Shown here: positions 51,826 to 60,752 of the stretch, one piece after another | Position numbering within the stretch: the first letter of the stretch is position 1 | Layout: every line of letters begins with the position of its first letter | NCBI RefSeq assembly: GCF_000422965.1 | Contig: NZ_AUHB01000018.1 | Location: 1-64,000, forward strand | Length of the DNA stretch: 64,000 nucleotides | From: Pleomorphomonas oryzae DSM 16300 | GTDB lineage: Bacteria > Pseudomonadota > Alphaproteobacteria > Rhizobiales > Pleomorphomonadaceae | Reading direction: 5' to 3' | Translations under genes and position numbers: made by a program | The notes under the pieces: model-generated | The model's input: only the letters and a program-made list of their open reading frames with translations | What the model was told of the DNA's origin: nothing | The model's database searches: none

Positions 51826-52205
51826 GCGAAGGCCCTCACAAGGTGGAGACCGGCAACCAGCCCGGCCAGCGACAGCACAATCGAGGCACCGACATAGACG
51901 GCGGCGGCGGCAACCGCGCCACGCTCGAACAGCACGATGGTGTCGAGCGAGAAGGACGACAGGGTCGTGAAGCCGCCAAGGATGCCCACCGCCACGAACA
52001 GACGAAGAGGCTCCGAGCCGTCGAATTTCAGAGCCAGGAGCTCAATGAACAACCCCATGATGAAGGAGCCGACGATATTGACTATAATGGTGCCGAACGG
52101 AAAGCCGGCCCCGAGGAGTCGTCCGGCACCGACGCCCACCAGATAGCGGCAGACCGAGCCGAGAGCGCCGCCGACGGCGACAAGAAACAGTGGTACAAGC
52201 GACAT
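51822..52205 (-). CDS. crcB: Fluoride efflux transporter CrcB/Fluc
   Basis: A 127-residue four-helix membrane protein that as a dimer exports fluoride. The family motifs GGALGSVCRYLVG, GTIIVNIVGSFIMG and GGFTTLSSFSLDT are present. Start MSLVPLF is the natural one; the long upstream frame is not. No fluoride riboswitch pattern was seen upstream. It overlaps the RluC-like gene by 4 bp. Confidence 0.93.
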   Translation of the reverse strand: MSLVPLFLVAVGGALGSVCRYLVGVGAGRLLGAGFPFGTIIVNIVGSFIMGLFIELLALKFDGSEPLRLFVAVGILGGFTTLSSFSLDTIVLFERGAVAAAAVYVGASIVLSLAGLVAGLHLVRAFA

Positions 52206-52541
52206 GGTAAGACTCGGGGCGACTGTCGACCGGAGGGGTGCCGGATCGACACGGACAATACGGCCGGCGGCGGTTTCGCGCTTTCTAGAGCATAGCCCGG
52301 TAAATTGGAACCTCAATCGCCGCACCGCGTTCCGTTGCAAGGGCCGGAACGGTGGCCGGCCAGCGGTGGCTCCACCTCTGAAGGAACGATGGATGAGCCT
52401 CGCGACCAGCCCCGAAAAACGTCCCGATTTGCTGGAAATCCCGCCCGGTGGCCCTGCTTGCGAAATGGCGTGCATTCCGCTATTTCCTCGCCGCCGGATC
52501 GAGCCGACGTCACCGACGTCCGATCTCTGCGACGGTTCTAC
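52206..52541. other. 336-bp divergent region between crcB and kup
   Basis: Open frames run through but without recognisable protein. It must hold the promoters of crcB and kup. I see no riboswitch or strong palindrome. Confidence 0.55.
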
Positions 52542-54482
52542 ATGAACGACGCCAAAGCAAAAGACAGCCATACGGCCGCCTCGGGCGCCTCCCTATCGAC
52601 CCCAGACGTAGCCGGCCATGGTGAGTATGCTGGTGGCTCTCTCCTCGGCCTCGCGGTTGGCTCGGTGGGTGTCGTCTACGGCGACATCGGTACCAGCCCG
52701 CTCTACGCGTTCCGCGAAGCCTTGCACCATACGGCCACCGACGGCATTACCCGCGCCGAGGTCACAGGCGTCGTATCGCTGCTCATCTGGTCGCTCACCC
52801 TGGTGGTGACGCTGAAATACGTGCTGTTCGTGATGTATGCGGACAACAAGGGCGAAGGCGGCACGCTGTCGCTGGTGGCTCTGGTGCGCGGCGCGCTCGG
52901 CAAGCGCGGCGGCTTCGCGCTGATCATCGGTATCCTCGGCGCCTCGATGTTCTTTGGCGACGCCGTCATCACCCCTGCCATCTCGGTGCTGTCGGCCGTC
53001 GAGGGTCTGAAGGTCGTCGCCCCCAGCTTCTCGAACTATGTGGTGCCGCTGACCATTGCCATTCTCATCTTTCTGTTTGCCATTCAGAGTCTTGGCACCG
53101 GAAGGGTGGCGGCCTGGTTTGGACCGATCACGGCTGTCTGGTTCCTTTGTCTCGGCGTTCTCGGCCTGATGCATGTCAGCGACGATCCCGCCATTCTCTA
53201 TGCGCTGCTGCCGACCTCGGCCATCAGCTTCGTGATCGATCACGGCTTCCTGGCGCTCGTTGTCATCGGCTCGGTATTCCTGGCGGTCACCGGTGCCGAA
53301 GCGCTCTATGCCGATATGGGCCATTTCGGCCGCCGGCCGATCCAGCTCGCCTGGCTGGCGCTGGTCTTCCCGGCACTGACCCTCAACTATCTCGGTCAGG
53401 GCGCCCTGGTGCTCTCCCATCCCCAGGCCCTGGAAAATCCATTCTTCCTGATGGTTCCGCAGCCGGTGCTCATCCCCTTCATCCTGCTGGCCACCATCGC
53501 CACCATCATCGCCAGCCAGGCGGTCATTACCGGCGCGTTCTCGCTCACCCAGCAGGCCGTGCAGCTCGGCCTCATTCCCCGCATCGAAAGCCGCCACACC
53601 TCCGAGACCCAGGCCGGCCAGATCTACCTGCCGCGCATCAACTGGATGCTGCTCATCGGCATTCTGGCACTGGTCGTGTTCTTCCGCTCATCGAGCGCGC
53701 TGGCCTCCGCCTACGGCATCTCGGTCACCGGCGAGATGGTGATGTCGTCCATGCTGGCCTTCATCGTGGTCTGGAAGGTCTGGAAGTGGCCGATCTGGGT
53801 GGCCGTCGCCATCGTCGCCCCCTTCCTTTCCATGGAGCTCATCTTCCTGTCGGCCAACCTTCTGAAGGTATTCGACGGCGGCTACCTGCCGCTGACGCTG
53901 GCCGCCTGCGTCGCCACCTGCATGTGGACCTGGGTGCGCGGCAGCGACCTCGTCTTCGAGAAGTCGCACCGGGAAAACATCCAGCTCACCGACCTCATCA
54001 AGATGCTCGGCAAGTCGCATCCCGTCCGGGTCAACGGCACCGCCGTATTCCTGACGTCCGACCCCGAGATCGCGCCGAGCGCCCTTCTCCACAACCTCAA
54101 GCACAACAACGTCCTGCACGCCAAGAACATCATCATGACCGTGCATGTGGTGACGACGCCGCGCTACCCGGATGATCAGCGCGTCAAGATCGAGCCGCTG
54201 TCGGACGACTTCGTCCTCGTCGAGTTGACCTTCGGCTACATGGAATCGCCGAACGTGCCGCGTGCGCTGGCCCAGTGCCGCAAACAGGGCATCAAGTTCG
54301 ACATCATGGCGACGTCCTTCTTCCTCAACCGCCGCTCCTTCAAGCCGAGCCCGCAGTCGCCCATGCCGCTGTGGCAGAACCGCCTGTTCATCTCGCTGAC
54401 GCGAACGGCGGCCAACGCCACCGACTTCTACCGCCTGCCTTCCAATCGCGTGGTCGAGCTCGGCCAGCAGCTCACGGTGTGA
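52542..54482 (+). CDS. kup: Low-affinity potassium transporter Kup
   Basis: A 646-residue potassium/proton symporter with about 12 membrane segments (residues 30-460) and a soluble C-terminal domain. The family N-terminal motif GSVGVVYGDIGTSPLYAFREAL, GEGGTLSLVALVR and LGASMFFGDAVITPAISVLSAVEGL are present. Start is ATG 52542 though no strong ribosome site is visible. A 238-bp gap separates it from the L,D-transpeptidase gene. Confidence 0.94.
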   Translation: MNDAKAKDSHTAASGASLSTPDVAGHGEYAGGSLLGLAVGSVGVVYGDIGTSPLYAFREALHHTATDGITRAEVTGVVSLLIWSLTLVVTLKYVLFVMYADNKGEGGTLSLVALVRGALGKRGGFALIIGILGASMFFGDAVITPAISVLSAVEGLKVVAPSFSNYVVPLTIAILIFLFAIQSLGTGRVAAWFGPITAVWFLCLGVLGLMHVSDDPAILYALLPTSAISFVIDHGFLALVVIGSVFLAVTGAEALYADMGHFGRRPIQLAWLALVFPALTLNYLGQGALVLSHPQALENPFFLMVPQPVLIPFILLATIATIIASQAVITGAFSLTQQAVQLGLIPRIESRHTSETQAGQIYLPRINWMLLIGILALVVFFRSSSALASAYGISVTGEMVMSSMLAFIVVWKVWKWPIWVAVAIVAPFLSMELIFLSANLLKVFDGGYLPLTLAACVATCMWTWVRGSDLVFEKSHRENIQLTDLIKMLGKSHPVRVNGTAVFLTSDPEIAPSALLHNLKHNNVLHAKNIIMTVHVVTTPRYPDDQRVKIEPLSDDFVLVELTFGYMESPNVPRALAQCRKQGIKFDIMATSFFLNRRSFKPSPQSPMPLWQNRLFISLTRTAANATDFYRLPSNRVVELGQQLTV

Positions 54483-54720
54483 CGCTTGCTGCCATAAGAC
54501 GCAGCGACACGCCTCGGAAACCGCAGCGCGACCGTTGCATTGTGGCAACAAAGCGGTTGGAAGGTGGAATCGACGCCGGCATTCTGCCCTGGAAAGGCTT
54601 GAACGTCGTTGGCGCACTCTGCATCGTCTTGAGTGAGTTACGAGTTCGATACGGATGTCCGATTCGAACTTTGGATATGTGCAACCCTCCTCAAACCTAT
54701 CGGATTCCGGTTCTTTCACG

Positions 54721-55323
54721 ATGATGAGAAAGATGCTTCTCCTTGCGGCGGTTGCCACGATGGCCGCGTCGCTCCACACGGGCGTTGCCCGTGCCGAAGA
54801 GGAAACCGTTCGCTTCTGGGACCCTTCGTCCAGTAGCTTCCAGACCATCGTACGCAAGCCCTCGACCCGCACGATGGAAAGCCCGATCAAGAAGGAACTG
54901 ATCGATTATACCGGCCCCTACGGCAATGGCACGATCATCGTCAACACGGGCGAGCGCCGCCTCTACTACGTAGTCGCCGACGGCAAGGCGATGAAATACG
55001 GCATCGGCGTCGGCCGTCCCGGCTTCACCTGGCAGGGCGAGCACCACATCACCCGCAAGGCCGAGTGGCCCGGCTGGACGCCGCCGCCGGCCATGCGCAA
55101 GCGCCAGCCGAAGCTGCCCTCTTTCATGCCCGGCGGCCCCGATAATCCGCTTGGTGCGCGCGCCATGTACATTGGCTCGACCATCTACCGCATCCATGGC
55201 ACGGCTGAGCCGTGGACCATCGGCCAGGCGGTGTCGTCGGGCTGCATCCGCATGACCAATGACGATGTGGCCGATCTCTACGAGCGCGTCGGCGTTGGCA
55301 CCCGGGTCGTGGTCATTCACTGA
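54721..55323 (+). CDS. L,D-transpeptidase (YkuD domain)
   Basis: A 200-residue exported enzyme with a signal peptide (RKMLLLAAVATMAASLHTGVARA). The YkuD catalytic motif is HGTAEPWTIGQAVSSGCIRM with His159 and Cys175. It forms 3-3 peptidoglycan cross-links or anchors outer-membrane proteins. ATG 54721 (or 54724) gives a normal signal peptide; the frame is open earlier. A strong terminator follows at 55347-55383. Confidence 0.9.
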   Translation: MMRKMLLLAAVATMAASLHTGVARAEEETVRFWDPSSSSFQTIVRKPSTRTMESPIKKELIDYTGPYGNGTIIVNTGERRLYYVVADGKAMKYGIGVGRPGFTWQGEHHITRKAEWPGWTPPPAMRKRQPKLPSFMPGGPDNPLGARAMYIGSTIYRIHGTAEPWTIGQAVSSGCIRMTNDDVADLYERVGVGTRVVVIH

Positions 55324-55346
55324 TCCGGTGGATAGCTGAAAAATGC

Positions 55347-55383
55347 AACGCCGTCGCGGCATGCCGCGGCGGCGTTTTTTTTT
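55347..55383. terminator. Bidirectional rho-independent terminator
   Basis: A long stem (AACGCCGTCGCGGC / GCCGCGGCGGCGTT) is followed by nine T on the plus strand, and a T-rich tail occurs on the minus strand as GCATTTTT. It lies between the convergent L,D-transpeptidase and DUF971 genes. Confidence 0.85.
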
Positions 55384-55399
55384 CATGCAGCTCTGCGTG

Positions 55400-55750
55400 T
55401 CAGCGCGACAGGCCCTTCGCCGCGAGTTCGGCGACATAGGCAGAGAACAGCGCCTCTTTGTCCCGGCCGGTCTCATAAAGAATGGTCCAGGTAAAAAGGC
55501 CGCTATCGTGGCCATCGTCGAACACAAGGCGGACGGCGTAGGAGCCGACCGGTTCGACCGCGGTGATCGCAACGTCCTTCTTGCCGGCCACTGTGACGCG
55601 CTGGCTCGGGGCATGTCCCTGAACCTCAGCCGAGGGCGAATTCACCCTGAGAAGTTCGGCCGGGATGGAAAAGGATTTGCCATCCTCAAAGGACACGGCC
55701 AGCGAGCGCTTATCGGCGGAAAGACGGATTTCGGTGGGCCAGACGGCCAT
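55400..55750 (-). CDS. DUF971 (gamma-butyrobetaine hydroxylase-like N-terminal) protein
   Basis: A 116-residue protein of the DUF971 family: WPTEIRLSADKRSLAVSFEDGKSFSIPAELLRV and a C-terminal GHDSGLFTWTILYETG. Free-standing members often sit with iron-sulfur or apbC-type genes; here neighbours do not reveal the role. Start MAVWPTE has GGAGCACGCC. Confidence 0.88.
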   Translation of the reverse strand: MAVWPTEIRLSADKRSLAVSFEDGKSFSIPAELLRVNSPSAEVQGHAPSQRVTVAGKKDVAITAVEPVGSYAVRLVFDDGHDSGLFTWTILYETGRDKEALFSAYVAELAAKGLSR

Positions 55751-55865
55751 GGCGTGCTCCGGTCGAGTTTGGAAGGATCGGTCAATGCATACATAGCGCC
55801 CGCATGGACCGCCACCAAGCCCGATCAGCGGCAAGCCCGGGCCGGATCGCAACGGAGTTGCCGGC

Positions 55866-57911
55866 TTACGGTATCTCGCGGTCGCGCAATCGCCCGGTTC
55901 TGCCGGCGACACTCGCCAGCCGATCGCCAAGCCGGCGGAGATGCTTCACCGATGCCACGGCGTCCGGATAGTTGGCGTCGCGCCAGATCTGGAAATCCTC
56001 ATCAGGCATCGGCTTGGCGAAGTGATAGCCTTGCACCAGGTTGCAACCGAGGCGCCGCACCATATCGAGCTGATCGGCCGTCTCCACGCCCTCGGCCACG
56101 ACCTCACAATTGATCGCCTCGCCGATGCCGATGATGGCCGACACCAGCGACTCCATCTGGCAGTTGTCCGACAGCGAGGCGATGAAGGTCTGGTCGATCT
56201 TCAGCCGGTCCGGCTTTAGCTGCGAGAGATAGGCGATGTTGGAGTAGCCTGTTCCGAAGTCGTCGAGGGCGATATGGACGCCCAGCGCCTCGAGCCCCTT
56301 AAGGTTGCGCGTCACCTCGGTGTTGTTGCCGAGAATGACGCCCTCGGTGATCTCGAGTTCCAGTCGGTCCGGGCTGAGGTTATGGCGGCGCAGGATGTCG
56401 CGCACCTGACCGACGAATTCGCGCCGCTGGAAATGCATGGCCGACACGTTGACGGCGGCAATCGGCGGATACTGCCAGATGGTCGCCCATTTGGCCGCGA
56501 TACGCACGGCTTCCTCGATGACGAAATTGTCGATTTCGATGATGAGGTCGGAAGCCTCGGCCGCCGGAATGAACTCGCTGGGCGGCACGATCCGGCCCGT
56601 CTCGCGATCCGTCCAGCGGATCAACGCCTCTGCCGAGGGAACGTAGCCAAGCTCCACATCGACCTGCGGCTGCCAGTAAAGGCTGAGCTCGCCGTCGCGC
56701 AGTGCTGCCCGCAGTCGCTCGCGCAGCGCCAGAACCTTGTGTCGTTCGTTGAGAATGTCGGTATCGTAGAATTGCAGGCGCGATTTGCCGCGCGATTTCG
56801 CCTTGTAGAGCGCGAGGTCGGCAAGCTGCAGCACCTCGTGGAAATCCCGGCTGTCGGACGGCCAGACGGCGGCACCACCGGAGCAGCGAATATCGATGTC
56901 GGTATCGCCGAACCGCACGACCGATTGCAGACGGGCGAAAGAGGCGCGCAGCAGCGTCACGGCGCCGGCCTCGACGAAGCCTTCGGTGGACACGACAACA
57001 ACGAACTCATCGCCGCCCCAGCGCACCACCAGGGCATCCTGACCGAAGGAGGCCACCAGATTGCCGACAAAGGCCTTCAGAACGTGATCGCCGGCCATAT
57101 GGCCAAGCTCGTCGTTGACGTCTTTGAAATTGTCGAGATCGAACACCATCACCGCCTTGGAGGCCTGCGGATCGAAATGGATCCCCTCGATCCACCGCTC
57201 GAAGGCCCGGCGGTTCAGCACGCCGGTGGTGACGTCATGGTCGGCACGGTAGTTGGCCTGCCAAGTGGCGCGGCGGTTGAGGACCAACAGCGCCAGCATG
57301 GAGACGATGGCGCCGACCAGGGCGATGGAAAGCTTCAGCATCGCCGAATAGCTTGCCGCCAACGTTTCGCCCTGCATGCCGATATAGCGCGTGCCCTGCT
57401 CTGCCATGTTCTCCTGGAGCAGGCGGAACTTTTCCGAAAGCCGCCTCAGATCGCCATCCAGCGCGTTGAGCACGGCCGTATCATCGGGACCGACATTCTC
57501 GAAGGCAACCTTCAGCCCCGAGGCTTGTTCGGCAATGCTGTCGATCTGGGATATCAACGCCGCGTCGCCAGGCATGATGAAGGACGGGCGGGCGCGTTCG
57601 ATGGTGCTGAGCAGCCGCTTGATCGAGTCGCGAATGTCGGTGGCGTCTTCGGCCGAAAAACCGAGGATCAACCGATTGCCAAGCTTCCGGCGCGACATCT
57701 CGACAAGCTTGGCCTGATCACCGATGTCGCGGCCGGCCCGGATGGCCTCGCTGGCGTTCGATGCCTCGATGCGCTGGAAGGTGCGATAGGCCTCGAGAGC
57801 CGAGTTTTCCGCAAAGATCAGCAGGATGGCGGTAAAGAAGATCGGCAGCAGATTTGCCGCCTTCCGAAGAATGTCCGCTTTGCGGAAACGGAGGAAGGCG
57901 AGAAGGTTCAT
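55866..57911 (-). CDS. Bifunctional GGDEF/EAL cyclic-di-GMP protein
   Basis: A 681-residue membrane protein: N-terminal transmembrane segment (about 20-36), a periplasmic helical sensor region (about 40-205), a second segment (about 207-230), GGDEF domain (about 240-400) with WGGDEFVV intact, and EAL domain (about 420-660) with EALIRW, NVSAMHF, LEITEGV, DDFGTGYSN, LKIDQTFI and AEGVET intact. Both synthesis and hydrolysis of c-di-GMP are possible. Start M29 has GAGG upstream. Confidence 0.93.
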   Translation of the reverse strand: MNLLAFLRFRKADILRKAANLLPIFFTAILLIFAENSALEAYRTFQRIEASNASEAIRAGRDIGDQAKLVEMSRRKLGNRLILGFSAEDATDIRDSIKRLLSTIERARPSFIMPGDAALISQIDSIAEQASGLKVAFENVGPDDTAVLNALDGDLRRLSEKFRLLQENMAEQGTRYIGMQGETLAASYSAMLKLSIALVGAIVSMLALLVLNRRATWQANYRADHDVTTGVLNRRAFERWIEGIHFDPQASKAVMVFDLDNFKDVNDELGHMAGDHVLKAFVGNLVASFGQDALVVRWGGDEFVVVVSTEGFVEAGAVTLLRASFARLQSVVRFGDTDIDIRCSGGAAVWPSDSRDFHEVLQLADLALYKAKSRGKSRLQFYDTDILNERHKVLALRERLRAALRDGELSLYWQPQVDVELGYVPSAEALIRWTDRETGRIVPPSEFIPAAEASDLIIEIDNFVIEEAVRIAAKWATIWQYPPIAAVNVSAMHFQRREFVGQVRDILRRHNLSPDRLELEITEGVILGNNTEVTRNLKGLEALGVHIALDDFGTGYSNIAYLSQLKPDRLKIDQTFIASLSDNCQMESLVSAIIGIGEAINCEVVAEGVETADQLDMVRRLGCNLVQGYHFAKPMPDEDFQIWRDANYPDAVASVKHLRRLGDRLASVAGRTGRLRDREIP

Positions 57912-58090
57912 ACGGCGGCCTCGCGGCAGTGCACCGTCTTCCCTACTGCCTCTCTCCAGCCGAACCGCGACATCTCCGCACGCTCCGCCCCACAAGTACG
58001 AAGAGCAACTCTAGGTGCGAACCGTTTCAGAAGTCTTTCTTCGGCAACGTTACCGTCGGATATTGTCGGCCAAAGTCCAAATGGGATGGA

Positions 58091-58420
58091 TCAACCGATC
58101 GATTGGGCGACCACAATGAAGAAGGGCAGCAACATCACGCCCGAGCAAAGGCTCCAGGCACCGGCGATCGCCGTCGAGGCTACCAGCCAGCCAAGATTGC
58201 GGTGTTCGATCCGTCGGCCGCGGATGGCGTTGCGCATCAAAATGGCCGGTCCCGCGAACATGATCAGGAAAATCTGCGCAATACCGACAATAATCGTCTC
58301 GGCCTGCATCTCAAAACGAGCCGGCTTCGACGTCACCAGCTGATAAAGCGACGACAGGAGGCCTGCCAGGACAAAGCCAAGAGCGATCGAAAAACATGTA
58401 ATCAGAATCTCGATATTCAT
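58091..58420 (-). CDS. Small conserved membrane protein
   Basis: A 109-residue protein with three hydrophobic segments (about 5-29, 42-62 and 79-107) and a conserved-looking charged loop NAIRGRRIEHRN between the second and third. I do not recognise a named family; it resembles small alphaproteobacterial membrane proteins. Start is preceded by AACAGCAATG-type sequence with only a weak ribosome site. Confidence 0.6.
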   Translation of the reverse strand: MNIEILITCFSIALGFVLAGLLSSLYQLVTSKPARFEMQAETIIVGIAQIFLIMFAGPAILMRNAIRGRRIEHRNLGWLVASTAIAGAWSLCSGVMLLPFFIVVAQSIG

Positions 58421-58607
58421 TGCTGTTAACCCCGCCTTAACCCTGATCCGAAATGAAACAATAAGGATAGTCCCGTCTCAGACGTGGCAAGGCGCGGGCC
58501 GCGACGGTGCGGACCGGCTTCAGCCGCTGAATAGGCGGGGTTCGGCGGAGTCTTGGGACGGCCGAGAAACGGCAGTCCGGATTCCTGTCCCAATTCGGGA
58601 GGCGGTC

Positions 58608-59360
58608 GTGACCCACTACGCGGCATATTCGGACGAAAGCCTGCTCCGCCCGGTCCGACGTCCGGCTCGCCGCCGCACCAGTGCGGCAGCATGGTTCCTG
58701 CGCGTCGTGCTCACCACCTTCCTTCTGGCCGGCGGCGTGATGCTGGTGAGTATCCTCATCAACCTCTCGGGCAATTTCGACAGCCGCGACGGCCGCTCGA
58801 CCGACCCCGCTCCGATTGCCCTGTTCATTGGCCAGCAGCGGCTGGTGATCCCCGCCAACATGTTCCGCTTTGCCGACCAGCGGAACGTCGGCCCGCACGA
58901 CCGTATCGATCTTGCCGTCCACTTTCCGGAGATGGCCGGTTACACCCGCGCCTTCCGCAAAGATTTCCTGGATATCGGCGCCGACGCGCCGGTCGTCTAT
59001 CTGACGATCCGCACGCGCGACACGCCGACCGACAGCGTCGGCCGGCTGATCAACGTCTACCAGCACTTCTTCGAAGAGGGGACCATACCGGCGCCGGCTG
59101 GCCTTGTCGGCCACCGCATGTCCGAGGAGTCGGGCCTCAGCGGTGAGGAAGTGTTCTTCGAGGCAGGCTCGACCACCCCCTTCACCACCCACTGCACTGC
59201 GCCTGATGACAGCGAGTACCCTGCCTCCTGTCTGACCGAGATCCATGCCGGCAATGATCTCTCGGTGCAGATCCGCTTCCGCAAAGGCATGCTTGCCAAC
59301 TGGGACGGCATCAAGAGCGGCGTGCGCGTGCTGCTCCTTTCCTTCGGCGTGACCGCCTGA
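58608..59360 (+). CDS. Hypothetical membrane-anchored protein
   Basis: A 250-residue protein with one N-terminal transmembrane segment (about 28-52: AWFLRVVLTTFLLAGGVMLVSILINLSG) and a long extracytoplasmic domain rich in beta strands (LFIGQQRLVIPANMFRF; HTHC-like TPFTTHCTAP). GTG start with GGGAGG upstream. The domain begins with the pattern of a binding or envelope-associated protein, but no family is recognised. Confidence 0.65.
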   Translation: MTHYAAYSDESLLRPVRRPARRRTSAAAWFLRVVLTTFLLAGGVMLVSILINLSGNFDSRDGRSTDPAPIALFIGQQRLVIPANMFRFADQRNVGPHDRIDLAVHFPEMAGYTRAFRKDFLDIGADAPVVYLTIRTRDTPTDSVGRLINVYQHFFEEGTIPAPAGLVGHRMSEESGLSGEEVFFEAGSTTPFTTHCTAPDDSEYPASCLTEIHAGNDLSVQIRFRKGMLANWDGIKSGVRVLLLSFGVTA

Positions 59361-59475
59361 CGCAGTCCTGAGCGCAAGTTGCGGCCCACCGTGCCGGACC
59401 CAAAATCCGTCGCGCTGGCGGCGCTGAACGAGCTGCTGCGATATCGCCAGCGCTAAAGCATGTGCTGGAGTCGCG

Positions 59476-59511
59476 AAAAGGCCGGCTCGCCTCGAGGCGA
59501 ACCGACCTTTT
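59476..59511. terminator. Bidirectional rho-independent terminator
   Basis: AAAAGGCCGGCTCGCC and GGCGAACCGACCTTTT form a stem of 16 bp with two mismatches around a TCGA loop, flanked by A and T runs. It lies between the convergent hypothetical gene and the DUF3126 gene. Confidence 0.85.
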
Positions 59512-59547
59512 CAATTTGTCCAACGCGTGGCGCTTGGATCAATGACC

Positions 59548-59760
59548 TCAGCCAGCCAGATCCTCGCCGAGGATCGCCATCTGGAAATTGAACGACTTGT
59601 CGTCGTCCTCATCATCCTCGTAGACGACGCCGATGAACTCCTCGCCAACGTAGACCTCGGCCGAGTCCGTCTTGCGCGGCCGCACCCGCACGCTGATGGT
59701 CGGCGACTGCAGCGTCTTGCGCAGGAATTTCTCGATGCGGGCGATATCGTCTTTGGTCAA
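59548..59760 (-). CDS. DUF3126 family protein
   Basis: A 70-residue protein: TKDDIARIEKFLRKTLQSPTISVRVRPRKTDSAEVYVGEEFIGVVYEDDEDDDKSFNFQMAIL is the DUF3126 family, conserved in Hyphomicrobiales, with a run of acidic residues in the middle. Function is unknown. It is 164 bp from cysE on the same strand and may be co-transcribed. Confidence 0.9.
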   Translation of the reverse strand: MTKDDIARIEKFLRKTLQSPTISVRVRPRKTDSAEVYVGEEFIGVVYEDDEDDDKSFNFQMAILGEDLAG

Positions 59761-59924
59761 GTTAGCTCTCCAGTCTGAATGCCGGCTTTCGCTCGCGACG
59801 AGAGCGGCAAACCGGACGGCGACGAGTCGCCGACGTTAGCGTGTTCTGGGGCGTGTTCTGGCACGGACGGGCTATCAAGGAAACCCTTGAACGGCGGCCC
59901 GGTTGCATGGTGCCCCGGTCTTTC

Positions 59925-60752
59925 TCAGCCTTCCACACCATCCAGCAGGCGCTGGTCCATGGAATGGGAGGGATCGGCGCAGCCGGCCTCCCCGATCACC
60001 CGTGCCGGCACGCCGGCCACCGTCGTGCCACGCGGCACCGGCTTCAGCACCACCGAGCCGGCCGCGACGCGCGAGCAGCAGCCCACTTCGATGTTGCCGA
60101 GGATCTTCGATCCGGCGCCAATCATCACGCCGTGGCGGATCTTGGGATGGCGGTCTCCGGTCTCCTTGCCGGTACCGCCCAGCGTGACGTTCTGCAACAG
60201 CGATACGTCGTCTTCCACCACAGCGGTTTCGCCGATGACGATGCCCGTGGCATGGTCGAAGAACAGCCCTCGCCCAAGCCGCGCGCCGGGATTGATATCG
60301 ACCTGGAACACCTCCGACGACCGGCTCTGCAGATAGAGCGCCAAGTCGCGCCGGCCATGGTTCCAGAGCCAGTGCGCGAGCCGATGCGCCTCGATGGCGT
60401 GATAGCCCTTGAAGTAGAGCAGCGGCTCGATGAACCGGTCGCAGGCGGGGTCGCGATCCTCGAAGGCGACGATATCCGAACGGAAGGCGGCGGCGATGTC
60501 GGCGTCGTCGGCCACCGCCTCACGGAACGCCTGAGCGATCATCGCCGAGAGGACAGTGGTGTTGCCGAGGCGATCGGCCACCCGCTGAATGACCGCGTCC
60601 TCGAGCCGGACATGGTCGAGCACGGTGAGGTGCATGAAGCCGCCCAGCGCCGGTTCGTTCTCGACGACGGCTGTGGCTTCTCGCCGCACGCGCGCCCACA
60701 CCGGGTCGATGGCGTCGAGCGGACGGCTCACGGATTGGGTGCTAACGGACAA
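59925..60752 (-). CDS. cysE: Serine O-acetyltransferase
   Basis: A 275-residue enzyme making O-acetylserine for cysteine synthesis. The N-terminal helical domain (ALGGFMHLTVLDHVRLEDAV) is followed by the left-handed beta-helix with catalytic DHATGIVIGETAVVEDDV and the C-terminal hexapeptide repeats GSVVLKPVPRGTTVAGVPAR. TTG 60750-60752 is chosen because AGGA lies eight bases upstream and the length then matches CysE; the frame continues upstream without a good start. Adjacent DUF3126 gene is downstream. Confidence 0.92.
   Translation of the reverse strand: MSVSTQSVSRPLDAIDPVWARVRREATAVVENEPALGGFMHLTVLDHVRLEDAVIQRVADRLGNTTVLSAMIAQAFREAVADDADIAAAFRSDIVAFEDRDPACDRFIEPLLYFKGYHAIEAHRLAHWLWNHGRRDLALYLQSRSSEVFQVDINPGARLGRGLFFDHATGIVIGETAVVEDDVSLLQNVTLGGTGKETGDRHPKIRHGVMIGAGSKILGNIEVGCCSRVAAGSVVLKPVPRGTTVAGVPARVIGEAGCADPSHSMDQRLLDGVEG

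Noticed and set aside
52206-52541. Fluoride riboswitch upstream of crcB
   Set aside because: I looked for the conserved fluoride-aptamer core on the minus strand and did not find it; absence cannot be fully excluded without a covariance search.
53688-54890. 400-residue minus-strand frame
   Set aside because: Antisense to kup; no domain and charged low-complexity sequence.
56274-58343. 689-residue plus-strand frame
   Set aside because: Antisense to the GGDEF-EAL gene, which has all catalytic motifs on the other strand.
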